Below, piece after piece: positions 11,546 to 22,735 of a stretch of DNA of 64,000 nt (positions are counted from its first letter, which is position 1; each line of letters starts with the position of its first letter). The notes beneath the pieces were generated by a model that did not search any database, was not told where the DNA came from, and saw nothing but the letters and a program-made list of their open reading frames with translations. Source of the DNA: Phalacrocorax aristotelis. Its lineage: Eukaryota; Chordata; Aves; Suliformes; Phalacrocoracidae. The position numbers and the translations under genes were made by a program. The stretch is taken from the NCBI RefSeq assembly GCF_949628215.1, contig NC_134297.1, forward strand, positions 4,960,001 to 5,024,000. Direction: 5' to 3'.

Positions 11546-14339
11546 CTCATGTTGCTTCATGGAGATAGGTCTGAGCAACGAAATTAATTTTTTGCAAAAC
11601 ACTCAGTGCTTGGACAGGCCGTGTTCTAAAACAGAAAATACTGTCTCCCCGGGGTGAGGGACCGGAGGGAAAGAAGGAGAGGAGAGAAAGAGCATCCTCT
11701 ATCCCAGACATTTGGATACTTCCAAATCTTTTCCTTCCCTCACAGATTTATTGTGGAGTCCTTCAAGTGAGTGTTACAGCTGAAAAGCAGGCCCACTTCA
11801 TAAAGCCTTGCATCCATCCAGCTTACTATGAAATAATAATCATACCATTTAGAGTCTGAAACCCATCAGTATCGCCCGGGGGTAGACGCGCCCTTGAAAG
11901 GGGAAGTTAAGAGTGTTTGTTCTGAGCAAGAAGGCGGCAGAGAGGATGGAGCTGAATGCAGGCGACAGCTCCTGAGCATGATGCTTTCTGACGGGCAGTG
12001 CTTGCTCCCTCCATCAGCCGGTACCTGCGGGAATCCGCGAGGCTTCCCACCTGAGGCCATGGTGTAAGGGTGAGCGAAGGTTTGGCTACACGGGCACCAC
12101 TGCGAACCTGGGCACAAGCTGGCTTTTGTGTGCAACTTTGTGGGTACGTCCAGAGCTTGGTGTCAGGATATGGACTGAGGAGCAGCCTTCCCAGGAGTGG
12201 CTGTGGGCAGAAGCCCTCCTCCATTAATCCAGATGTGTTTGCAGTAGTTTCCCTAGTGGGAATGGCACTGTACATCATACAGATTAGAAACGATTGTCTT
12301 CACAGGGCCGTTTCCCAGTGGAGCGCTGCACTTGCTCATTTCATTGCAAGGGAAAAATGTTATTCCTGTCCTGTCTGTTTGTGTCTCAGCTGCTGGTGGA
12401 GCATATTTGCACGTATCAGAACTAATCAGGGCAATATTTCATTTACCTGAACGGACGTGAGCTGCTGAATTGTTGCAAGCAATGAAGAGATAGCATGGTG
12501 CCTTGGTGCTTCAGCTTGCGGGCCCGAAGTAAAGCATCCTGAGCAACCAAGCCTCTGAGCCCTGCCGTTTTGATTCTTTGTCTTATGCTGCCATTGAACA
12601 GCTGCATTTTTTGGAACGGAGATGGGGGGAGAAATGGGTCAGCATCAAACACAGCATTACACTGGGTATTTGCAGACCCAAGTTTATTTAGTTCTAGGGA
12701 CACTTTGGGCCAATCTGAAAAAGTCCTCTGTGCAAGGGGAGCCCTGTGGCCCAAGGAAGGGCCCAGATCCCGTTCCTGTCTCTGCTGTCACGCCTGTGTG
12801 AGAGAAGCATTGCAGCAGCTGTGCAAAAGGGCTTTGAGATTCAGCAACAAAGTGGTTATTTAGAAGTGAGATGTTTGTTGTTTTTGTAATAGTGTGTTCC
12901 TTTGAAATGACGGGCTCAGATCCCCGGCAGGGGATGCTGCTGGACGCGAACGCCACGCACAGCCCGCACGTCCACAGACACCATGGACATCAATGCTCTG
13001 TGTGCTGGAGACAACCCAACTCGCAAAGCTCGGATTCCTGCAGGAAGGACGCACGTATTCTTGTCTGTGCTTGAGTCCAAATCCTGTTCCTTTTCCTGCC
13101 TGTACGTATGTCATCGGTGTACGCCGTGAATAAGATTGCTCTAAGTCTGCGTGTTCCTGCAAACGCTGCAGTCCTTTAGGTTTCAGACAGGGCTTGAGCT
13201 GATTTCTTCCTGAAAGCACTTGGGCAGTCCCTCACCCAGAGTGCGGTCTGTTCACAGGTGGAGAAGACTTTAGCTTGCTTTTGGCAGGTCTGCCTTAGGA
13301 GATTTGTCTCTCTCTTTCTAGATGGGAACAAGTAGCTGGGAGACAAGGGAGGAAAGGAGCACGAATAATGCGTCAATGTTAAATTTGTGTTTATGAAAAA
13401 GCTTTTTGATAGGTCGGTAGCCATTTAAACAGCACCGTTAATAAAATACAGTCTCTCAGAAAAGCCAGTTCAATTCTGTGTCATACATGGATTTGCAGTA
13501 TCTGAGATGGATGAGATATCTCTTCTGCTTTCACGAGAAACGATTTATTTACACAGTAAGTCTGTCAGACCTGCAGGAACACTGCCAAACCTGGCGGGTC
13601 TGCAGAATAAGCTTCTGTTTGGTTTATATTTCTAGCTTCTTCCTTCAGCCAAAGTGGCCCTGCTTGAGCCACAAGCTTTGTTCTGAGAAGTATTAGATGG
13701 TCAAAAGACGGGCCCTGCTCTCACCTGCCAGCTAGTCCTGACTGACGCCGCATGTGTTTGGCAGTGTGCTGTGCGGGATGGCTTGGAGCAGAAAAGAGTA
13801 CTGCAGAGGTGTTGTTGCGTGAATCTCCACAGAGAATAAAAGCCTGATTTCTCCCTTTAGCTGGGAATTACTTTGGGGAGTGACTCACTCTGCTGTCCGG
13901 GTAGCTAATGCTGCCTGCAGGATTATCCTGGCTGCTGCAGCTTGGGCTCCCCATTCGCATTGTTCCAGTTACTCAAGTGAGTGACGCTTGGCCTTATTTA
14001 AAATTTGTAATTGTAGTTACTTTTTCTTCTCTGCTTTCTAAGCTAATGAGGTGATCAAAGAGAGGGGCAGGAGGATCCACAGGGAGAAGTCAGAGATCTT
14101 TCATGGCATTGCCAGAATGCCAGAGCTCAACCTGGTCTAGCTTGTGGCATCATTTTTTTAAAAGGATAGATCAAACACCATGAGCTTTGCATCTACTGTC
14201 TGCAGGAGATTAATGTTTCTGTTCCACTGGAGCCTATGGCTCAGAAATAATGACCTGGTGAGAGGCACACCAAAATAGTGCATGGTAAGGTCATGATAAC
14301 AATTACAGGAGAGTAATAAAAGCAATTAAGTATTCACAG

Positions 14340-14400
14340 CAGCTTATTCCTTTGTAAGGGTAGAGATATCCCATTTTAGAGAGGAGCAGAGGTCATGCTA
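14340..14400 (-). repeat. Possible MIR-like fragment
   Basis: 'tatcccattttagagaggagcagagg' resembles the reverse complement of the MIR 'cctcagtttcctcatctgtaaaatgggg' core. Short and diverged, so weakly supported. Confidence 0.3.
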
Positions 14401-15194
14401 TAGAAAGATGATGAGCATATTTGATGTGGCAGGTGATGGATTCCCTGATGTGAGCAGGGTGAGTGTCCTTTTTGTCTGTGTTCAGGGTGGTGCAAGAGCA
14501 GAAGTCAGCACAGATTATGAAGAAGCCTTCCCTTACACCTGCTCTGAAGGCTGTGAGGCAAGAAGCTACAGGACCTCCTTGTGCTGTGGAGGGGAAGCGA
14601 GCATCTGTGCCAAGTCCCCACGGTGGTACCAGTCCTCTAGGGAGAGAGAGCAGCAGCAGCATGCTGGAGCTTTCAGCATCCTTAGTGCGAAGATGCACGT
14701 CCTCGGTGGCTTCAACATCTAATTCTGCCGCTGCAATGCCTCTCCATTCCTGGGCTGAACCTAGTTGGTTGGGAACATTCCTAACACCAGAGGCTTTATC
14801 TGCTGTGCTGCAGGCTTGTTCCCTCATTGCTGCCAAAGGGGTTGTAGCCTGCATTCTCTACTATGCAAAGGTAACCTTTTGCTGCCAAAGTGATGGTGTA
14901 AGTGAGATTTAAGGCCTGTGTGTGTGTGCAAAACCCTGCAGGATTTGAAATGGAAGTAGAAACAGTCATTCTCAATCTGTTTTTTTGTACGATTCACAAG
15001 GGGACCTGTGGGCTTTGAAAAGAAAACACATATCCCATGCCAATATATAAATGTTGCAACGCTTACTGGTGCATTAACAGCGTTTTCAGTGCAGGGCTGA
15101 TACCAAAGCATTGGGTGAGTGTGTATGCATATCCCATCAGCTTTATCAATGGCAATGTTGTTGCTGTTGAAATGGGTGATGAAGCAGGCTCAGC

Positions 15195-15290
15195 GTTAAG
15201 TGCCTTGCACATTCAGAGTCAGCGGCAGGGCTGGAAATAGGACCCTGGTGCCTTGGCTCTCAATCCTCTGCTAATCACAGCACCAGAGGT
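15195..15290 (-). repeat. Decayed tRNA-derived SINE-like fragment
   Basis: The series 'agtgccttgcacattcagagtcagcggcagggctggaaataggaccctggtgccttggctctcaatcc...' follows the familiar reverse order of MIR-type elements (cttgcccaaggtcac, gtcagtggcagagctggga, gaacccaggtctcctgactcc). Diverged; no flanking duplication seen. Confidence 0.45.
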
Positions 15291-18200
15291 GAAATGAAGT
15301 CCTTCTCCAATCTTCTGCTGCTAGTGCCCAGTGCTGGGAGGCACTTCTGCTCCCTCTTGGAGCGGCTGGAGCAGGGACCTGGGTGGATGGCTGTCAGTGC
15401 TCTCTGGGGCTGGAGAAATCCCTCGTGCTGCTCATCTAGGATGCTGTGGGGATGCCGCTGCTCTTGCTGAGTCGGAGGGACGGCAGACCCTGCTACTAAT
15501 CCCAGGCTGCTCTTCTGTAGTTCCCTGATTCTATCAGAAAGCTTCACTCCCTTTTTGTTGTTGTTAGTGGTGGGTTTTTTGTTTAGCAGCAATTTCGCCT
15601 TTGTTGCCAAAGCTGCAAGTAGGGCTGGGCCGAGCGAGGAAGAGTAATTAAAGTTTCCTCAGACAAAGGCATTTGGTGACGAGATGCAGTGTTGCTGAAT
15701 CCACAAGGGGCACAATTAACTGATAAGAGTAAACTAATTGTTATTCATATTAAATTAGGGCACAGGTGATTTGGAAAATCTATAGACACTCCCATATGCT
15801 TTGCGATTTTGCATTGCAGGTTATGGTTTTATAAGGCCCTTCTGGGATTTGGATTATAGAGGCAAAGTATGGAGCTGTATCTAAGCCGAACATACTCTTT
15901 CCTGATTAACTACATGATAAAAACATAAATGTGCACATCAGAGGATTTATCACTGTGTTTGAATACTAATTTTTATTTTCCAGGCATGAACACAACAGTT
16001 CTTTACAGATCCAAGTGGTTCTGTTTAGTAGCAGCTGGATAAACCCAGACAAGGTGACGTGATTCCCATGTTGTCAAGTAATAGTACTGAGATGGAGGTT
16101 AATAGCAGGGAACGGGCATATGGCAGGGACATGATTGCCACAGGAGAGGTAGGAGATGCTGAGATATTTGCTGCTGGTTCTTTTGTGCGATGCTGTCAAG
16201 GCCTGTGAATATTTGTAGGCAAGGGGCAGCAGGGCCAAGCTCACCATGGCAGGGTGAGGTGAGGCAGCAAAGAGGTGCAGTCTGCCTGCACACTGCACGG
16301 GAATGGCCGGCTGCCGGAGCTTCTGGAGCAGTTCTGCGTCAGGGTCTGTCGGTTTAAAAGAGCTCTGAAATGAATATTTATAAACAGGACATGAAAAAAG
16401 AGTCTAAATTGCTTGTGTGATCTTGGGACATGTGAGATATTATGATTATTTATGCGCTTCTATGTCTCGCTTTATCTGTTCATTGTGTTGCGATCCCAGA
16501 GGGTCACAAGCTGCTCTTGAAGGAGCTTCTCTCTCTCAGTAAGACCCAAAGCTGCCTGGCAATGCAGTGGTAGAAAATGTGGGGGCATCAGAGCAGGAAA
16601 CGGGGTAATGCATGTGTCAATAGCACAGCTAAAGTATTAAGGCAAAGAGAAATGCAGGCCTTTAGCTTGGACTTGCTGGTAAGTCTTCTGAGCCCTACGA
16701 ACAAAAAGGGCCTGTGACTTCTGTCACCTGGAAGTCCCCATTCGGGGCTGTCTCACTGAACACTCTGAGAGACCCAGCAGTAATTCCAGCCGTGTGTGTG
16801 TGATCTTGCTTCCTGTCCTCTCTTCTGGTCTCAGGCTGTGGCACCCAGAGCAAAGACAAGAGTTTCTGACCTGTACGATGGGTGCGCGGAGGGTTGGGTG
16901 GAGCTTAATTACAAAGCAATGTGGAGAGAGCTGGATCGCTGTTTATGTTTGTTTGCTAAGAGGGTGCTTCCCAATAAATTAAAATCCCTCAGAGAACAGT
17001 TTGGATGTATGTGATTTAGCACCGTCTGGGTTGCGCTAGTCTCTGAGCAATCTCTGCCTTGGATTCTGGCCAAGATAACGATCGGAGAAAGGCTCTAGCT
17101 GGACAAGGAGTCCAGGGTTTATTGAATTACCCCTGCCAACTCTGAGCAATGTGCTAAACTATTTCCTTTTATATGTTCCCCTGAGTTAGGTTTACCTACG
17201 ATGGTTCTTTAGCCCATGAAAAGTTTCTTCCAAGATGTTAAGAAGCACCACTGTCCCAGGGGAGCTCTGTGCAAGATGTGGCTCTGCTTTCCTGGGCTCT
17301 GAACTGATGCAGGCTCTGTCTCTCTCAGCAGTGCAGAGAAGAGGGGCCTTACGTTAGGCTGAGGTATCTTTACTGGAGGAAATCCCAGTGGTAAAATGCT
17401 AGGTTTAACTTGTTTGCTGACTTGAAGGGGAGAGCACCACCTGCTGATACATCACCACGGCTTTTCTTTTGGTGTCCCCAACGCTTGCTCTGACCCACTC
17501 CTAAATGCACTTTGCATATATCTGTGAAGCATCCTGAGGGCATGCAAAATCCACACGGTGGGGTGTATAAATGCCCTCTATACAGGTTCAGAGCCTTGAT
17601 GGGGTGAAACAGCTCCCAACAGGCAGTGCTACCAGGGAAGAGAGTATCTCCCTGTTTTGGCTTCAAGGAAAAGGTGGGCCATATTCAGGGAGTGGTTTTC
17701 TTCCAAAGGTCCTTTTGGACATTCATTGTATCAGGTGGACCAGTGTCCTGCCTGTCTTCCAAAGCCTGTTGTTGATGTCCAGCTCCTCGTGTCTGAGGCA
17801 CTGCCCAGCGGGGAAGGGCTGAGTGATCAGTCTGTGCCTGTCTGCTGCCCATGCGAAGGCTGCTCCCAGAAGTTGAGCTGGGTGATGAGGAAGCATCTCT
17901 GGTAGCTTGTGTAGGTGAAGCCCATGAGATAGATTTTTTGAGTGGAACATAAGGAAATTTTGGATGGGATGACAGCTTTTATTGTTGCTTGCTGTACCTT
18001 TACTAAAAGAAAAAGAAACCTTGGCTTCGGAGTAGATTTGTCATAGAATTAGCCGCCAGTTTCCCCCCCACTGAAGCCCAACACACTAAAAGCCTGGTAA
18101 TTGCTCTCTGTAGCACAGCAACAAGGGCAATAGCAGCATGCGCTGGAAACGGTCTGTGCAAATAGCAGAATGTGTTGCTCTACTCCATAAGAAGCTTATG

Positions 18201-21200
18201 CTCTGCTTGAAAACCTGTTGACGTCTGTTTGGCCCTTGGAGAATAATAACTGGCCTAGCGGGTGCTTGCTGGAGGATCTTTTTGCCCAGTATGCACATGT
18301 CAGCCAAAGCAGGAGCAAGGATCTGTTCTAGAGAGTGCTTAAAGGGAGCACCATAAACAGGTTGAGGGGATTTGCATGGAGACTTAACACGACTGATTAG
18401 TTTGATTTGTGGTTATAAGCAGCTACTGCTCAGCCCTCCTGTGGGAAGAGGGCAATTGTCTAAGGTTGGCAAAGGGGCCAAACTTTGAGGGTCTTTTTTC
18501 CTCCATGGCCCCTACCAGAGCCTAAGGTCCCTCTCATCTGCATGACAAGGTAAGTGGGACTATCAAATGAGGTTCTCCCTTCCTAATGTCAGGGTTGGCT
18601 CTGAAGAGCTCAGGCATGTCCTTTCAAAAACTGGCCCATCTCTTTCCTTGTCTGTTTCTGTAGATAGTCGTATATCAGGTCTGGCACCACAAGGTGGTAA
18701 TAATCTGGCGCCCAGCCTGCATGCTGAGGAAACTCCCAGAAAGCCTGAGGTGAGCTAGTTCCCATGTTGAGCCTTCCTGCGGCCTGAGAACAAGGCAGTG
18801 CTGCTGGAGGGAGTGAAGCTGTGATAGGGGTAGCAGAGGACACTGCCAGCCAGGTTAGATGGGGAAACGTGGACCGCATCAGCCCTTGGGTTGCTTCAGC
18901 CAGTACACTGCTCCCTCCCAGCAGCCCAGCGCTGTGCTTGTGCGTGCACCGCTGAAACGTACCCTGCTCGTTGCTGAATATTTGCCCTCGTGCTTTTCCT
19001 TTTGCCCTGCGCTGCCTCAGCTAATGAGGTTATTGTTTAGCTGGAGAGAGACATCCGCTCGTGTTTGTGCCTGGCTGCAGCGCGGTTCCAAACAGAGATC
19101 CTCCTGACAGTGCCAGATGGCGAGCGGCAAGCGTGGGGAAGAGGGGGAACGGGAGCTGCAGCTCTGCCCCCTCTTGGGAAAAAAGCCTGGTGGGAGCGTG
19201 TCTGCCCCAGCTCTGCTGCTGCCTGGCTTTGGAGTCTGGAAGGGGGAGACAGAGCAGGCCTCCGGACGGCTGGGGCAGGCAGAGTGTGGCAGGCTGTGAG
19301 CATCTAGTTTAGGTTTTCTTGTCCTGTAGTAATAAACCTTACATGAACCTCGCCAGAAGCACGGCATTAACATTTAAAAAATGACATTTAAGTTATTGGA
19401 TATATGCTACGTTCTCCAGAAGAATATCTATGCGTGCATGCACGTGCACACTTGGGGCTTTGTTTTCCTTTTATAGTGGATTGTTGTGTGTATGTATTTT
19501 ACTCGGGGTGTTTTGTGCTATAATAAGAAGGGGGAGGGAGCGGGAAAATACTGCTCTGTTTATAGACACTGCTGTCAACAGCGATGCTGCGTGTTTCAGA
19601 CTCACATCCTCTGTGAAGCACTCTGGATTACAGGCAAAAAACACCCTTCCCCCCTTTATCCCGAGATCCTTCGGCAGGATTGCCTGAGCCTCTCCTCCCA
19701 TACCCCTCTCGCTGGCAGGCTTGCCCTCTCCTGGAGTTTGGCTCTCGTGAATGTGGCACACTCCATACCCAGCATGCAAACGAGTCAACATGCTAAGGTT
19801 CAAAGGGACAACCTTGGAAAATGTCAGAGCAGCATCTCTGCACCATGGTTCTGCTGCTCTGATCACAAAAAGGAGCTCTGAGTGAGCCAGGCTGTAATTT
19901 TCAGCTGGGGAGGGCAGGGGAGGGATGCACAAATGCCTCTTGGAATGTGTCTATGTCCCTCCTGAGCTTCTTTGACGCTTTTCTCAGTGCCTTTCACCTT
20001 TGTGAGTCTTTGGAGACACTGATGCAGGGCTGAGCCTGAAACATTACTGCTCACCCATAATTTTTATAAATCCCAGGTGTAGCACGTGTCCTTTCCCTCC
20101 TCCCTGAGTTTTTATGTGTTTGGGTTTTGTGGCAGGAGCATTTTTATGCCTCCTCTCTCTTGTTTTCCCCTCTTTCACCCAGCCTTGAAATAGTCAATGA
20201 ATGTGCCCTTTCTTATCTCTTGATACAGGCCTCAAGGGGCAGTTTCTTCCTATCCATCTCCTGAATGCCATAACAGCAGGTAGCCTGGGACATGCTGGAA
20301 AAGCGCTGGGTCTGAATCCGCCCTTTTGATATAAGTGGACATTATGCATTTTTAATAGACATAGAGTTCAGTGAAACCCTTAGTACTAGCTGAATTGGCA
20401 CAAAATTCCTCGGCAAGTAGACTTTGGAGCTGATCTCTCCCTAGGTACCTTGCAGAAAATTAGACCAAGGACAAAAAAAGGCCATGTTCCTTTGATTGCA
20501 AGAACTGCCTTGTTTTGCAGAGGAGGTGCCTGAGCAGAAGCTAGCCCGTCTGTGCCGTCCCCTTAGTTCTGCATGAAGGATTCTGGATTAGCAGTCCTTG
20601 TTCATCCACAGAGTAGGTGCAGTGTGAGGGGAGAGGCTGTTATAAAGCACCTTCCTGCAAGCATCACCCTCCGTGGATAGTGCTTCAGCACTGGCCTGAG
20701 GCACCATCTCCCTGGTTTGTCCGGGGCAGGCCTTGCCAGTCTCAGCAAAGCTCACTTCCACATGGGGCAGTGGCCTGGGGCCATGTGTGGAGTCCTCCCG
20801 CTTGATTCACATAAGGGGGCCTGTGATGGTGCAGTTAGGATGCGTCACTGTGTCTCGATGCTTCTAGTTTGTGGGTAATGCTCTGACTTCCAAGCTACCT
20901 AGCAGATATCTCTGCTCCCAGGTACCCCTCGAGATCCACAAGTTAAAAGTGGGGTCTGAATACTATAGGTTCAAACTGAAAAGCCTGGTGAAGACAGTGG
21001 GAGTCACTGGTGGAGACGACTGAGGTTGATCCATGATATGGACCTCAGCTTTCTCAGTACTGAAGCTTTTCACAGTAACTGGAAGGTTGTCGTTTTTTCT
21101 TTGCTGTTCCTTTTTTCGGTAAAGCCTAAGTAAATCTCCCTATACCTCCAGGTTACCATGGCACTGTAACCTTACCGGATCTGGAAGAGAGGGAGTAACG

Positions 21201-22393
21201 AGGGAGTAGCTGTAGCTGTGGATCTGTACATGTCCACTGCGGAACATGTAGCCAAGAAGAGATTGTGGTATATGGAGGGGGTTGATCTGGTTGGTAGCAG
21301 TGGCAGGACAGGTAAAATGTAACTCGCCCCCAACCTTAGGACTGACTTTTGGCTCCTGTTAAACTGTCCAGCTGTGAGCAAGCATGTCATTCAGAGACAT
21401 ACATACAGTAGTGTTCAGCCATCTCGGAGAAATCTGCTGCTAGGCATGAGTCAGCCCTGCCTGGGTTAACTATTAAAGGGCAGTATCCGGAGATAAGGTC
21501 TATACTCTGCTCCCCAGCCCCTTCAAGTCCTATCTGCCCACTGGGCTTGGTGCAATTGTCCCCAGATTAGGGGAAGCTCTAGTCACATCCAAAATCTCCT
21601 TTCCATGGGATAGCATGTTCCTGCTGTCCCTTGCCCGGGGCCGGGGCCCTTGGTCAGCTGCCGGGGTGGATGTGGGGGTGCCTTGCTGTTTGGGTAGGGA
21701 TGGCTGAATGGGGCCATGGAAAGACATGGTGCTAGATAGAAGGGGAGTTGCATGAGATCTAATGAGTGTTACTCACTGCCTGTAAAGCCCAAGTGGACTC
21801 AGCTGGGGAGCCATCAGTCGGGGCATGGAGGAGTGGAGGGTGCTTCTGCTAAAGTGCACACGCAGAAAGTGGAGCAGAGCGCAGCCTGCCTTCCTGAGAG
21901 GCTGGAGGAGAACCTTGCTTCCCACCTAGCATATGGTCACTGCTTTCTCTCAGAGGATTGCTGAGCATCCTCGCCAGCAAGACCCTTCCCTCATGCCCAG
22001 CCCTTCCTAGTCTCACACTTTCCATTTGCCTGCTGAGCTGGGAGACCATCTCCCCTAGCCTGTGGCTGCAAACTCAGTGGGTGATGCCGTGGAGTGAGGA
22101 GAGCAGGAACCAATTCCTTAAGGGGCCATCTCAGAGCCTTCCTTGGCTTTTCCTCCCGTCGCAGGAAGAGGTGCCCCTGCCTAAGTGGAATAAATTGGTA
22201 CAGACCATTAGCAGCGCAGGTCCTCCTCTGGTGGGGGGGAGGGAAGGGGCTGTCGGCGCTGCTCTGGATACAAAGCAGCCAGCCACGCTCTGGCTCCTTC
22301 CTCCCACACCCCGTTGGCCTCCTCCTCCTCCTCCCTGTTTGCACGCTCCCTCCCTCTTTCACTCTCTTTCTTTCCCTTAACGCCACGCTGCAG

Positions 22394-22735
22394 AAAGGCA
22401 GACCTGGGGAACCGGAGGTTCACGGAGGCAGTGGAGGAGGAAGGAGCTCTCCAATGCTGTTTCTTTGCAAGTGAAACAGGGAGGCAGAGAGGCAATGAAG
22501 GAGTGTCTTGGTTGCTGCCTGGATTAAGAAAGACTACATTTAAAAAAAAAAATCTGGACCCAACAAACGAGGAAAAAGGGAGGAGAGAAGGAGGAGGAGG
22601 TTGCTGGGGGGAGCCCACTCCAGTGGGTGAACAGCCGCTTTGTATCGTGCCTCTGTTCCCAGGGATTAAAGCATGAATGGGAGCAGTTTCCCAGCCACGA
22701 TGGAGAGAGAAGGCGGTTCAGGCTATGGGAATAAG
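22394..22735 (+). other. B3GAT1: Candidate 5' untranslated exon of B3GAT1
   Basis: A long C/T tract (22318-22380) leads to a CAG at 22391-22393. This is followed by a purine-rich stretch that ends in a good splice donor, AAG|GTAACT, at 22735/22736. The segment carries an upstream reading frame from ATG 22673, open for 21 codons to the donor (MNGSSFPATMEREGGSGYGN plus K). If spliced to the exon at 44408 this frame closes after eight more codons, making it a uORF and not part of the enzyme. The stretch could instead be a first exon whose start lies in or above the C/T tract. Its link to B3GAT1 rests on strand, position and splice geometry; no transcript was available. Confidence 0.35.

Larger units (their letters stand above)
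1..22393. other. Intergenic or distal 5' region, no supported gene
   Basis: No reading frame here resembles a protein family I recognise, and the open frames are within the range expected by chance. It contains decayed SINE-like pieces (about 1430-1530, 11455-11545, 14340-14400, 15195-15290), simple runs such as the T-tract near 10423, and several AT-rich stretches dense in TAAT/ATTA motifs that could be regulatory (for example 7361-7560, 8255-8370, 15640-15850). One short exon-shaped stretch lies at 1683-1761. In human, B3GAT1 is the last coding gene before a long gene-poor stretch, which would agree with the emptiness here. Confidence 0.6.

Noticed and set aside
19065-19312. Several overlapping frames in a GC-richer patch near 19.1-19.3 kb, considered as a promoter/CpG island or coding exon
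   Set aside because: CpG density is only modest, frames are open in several registers at once, and no splice sites or homology support an exon.
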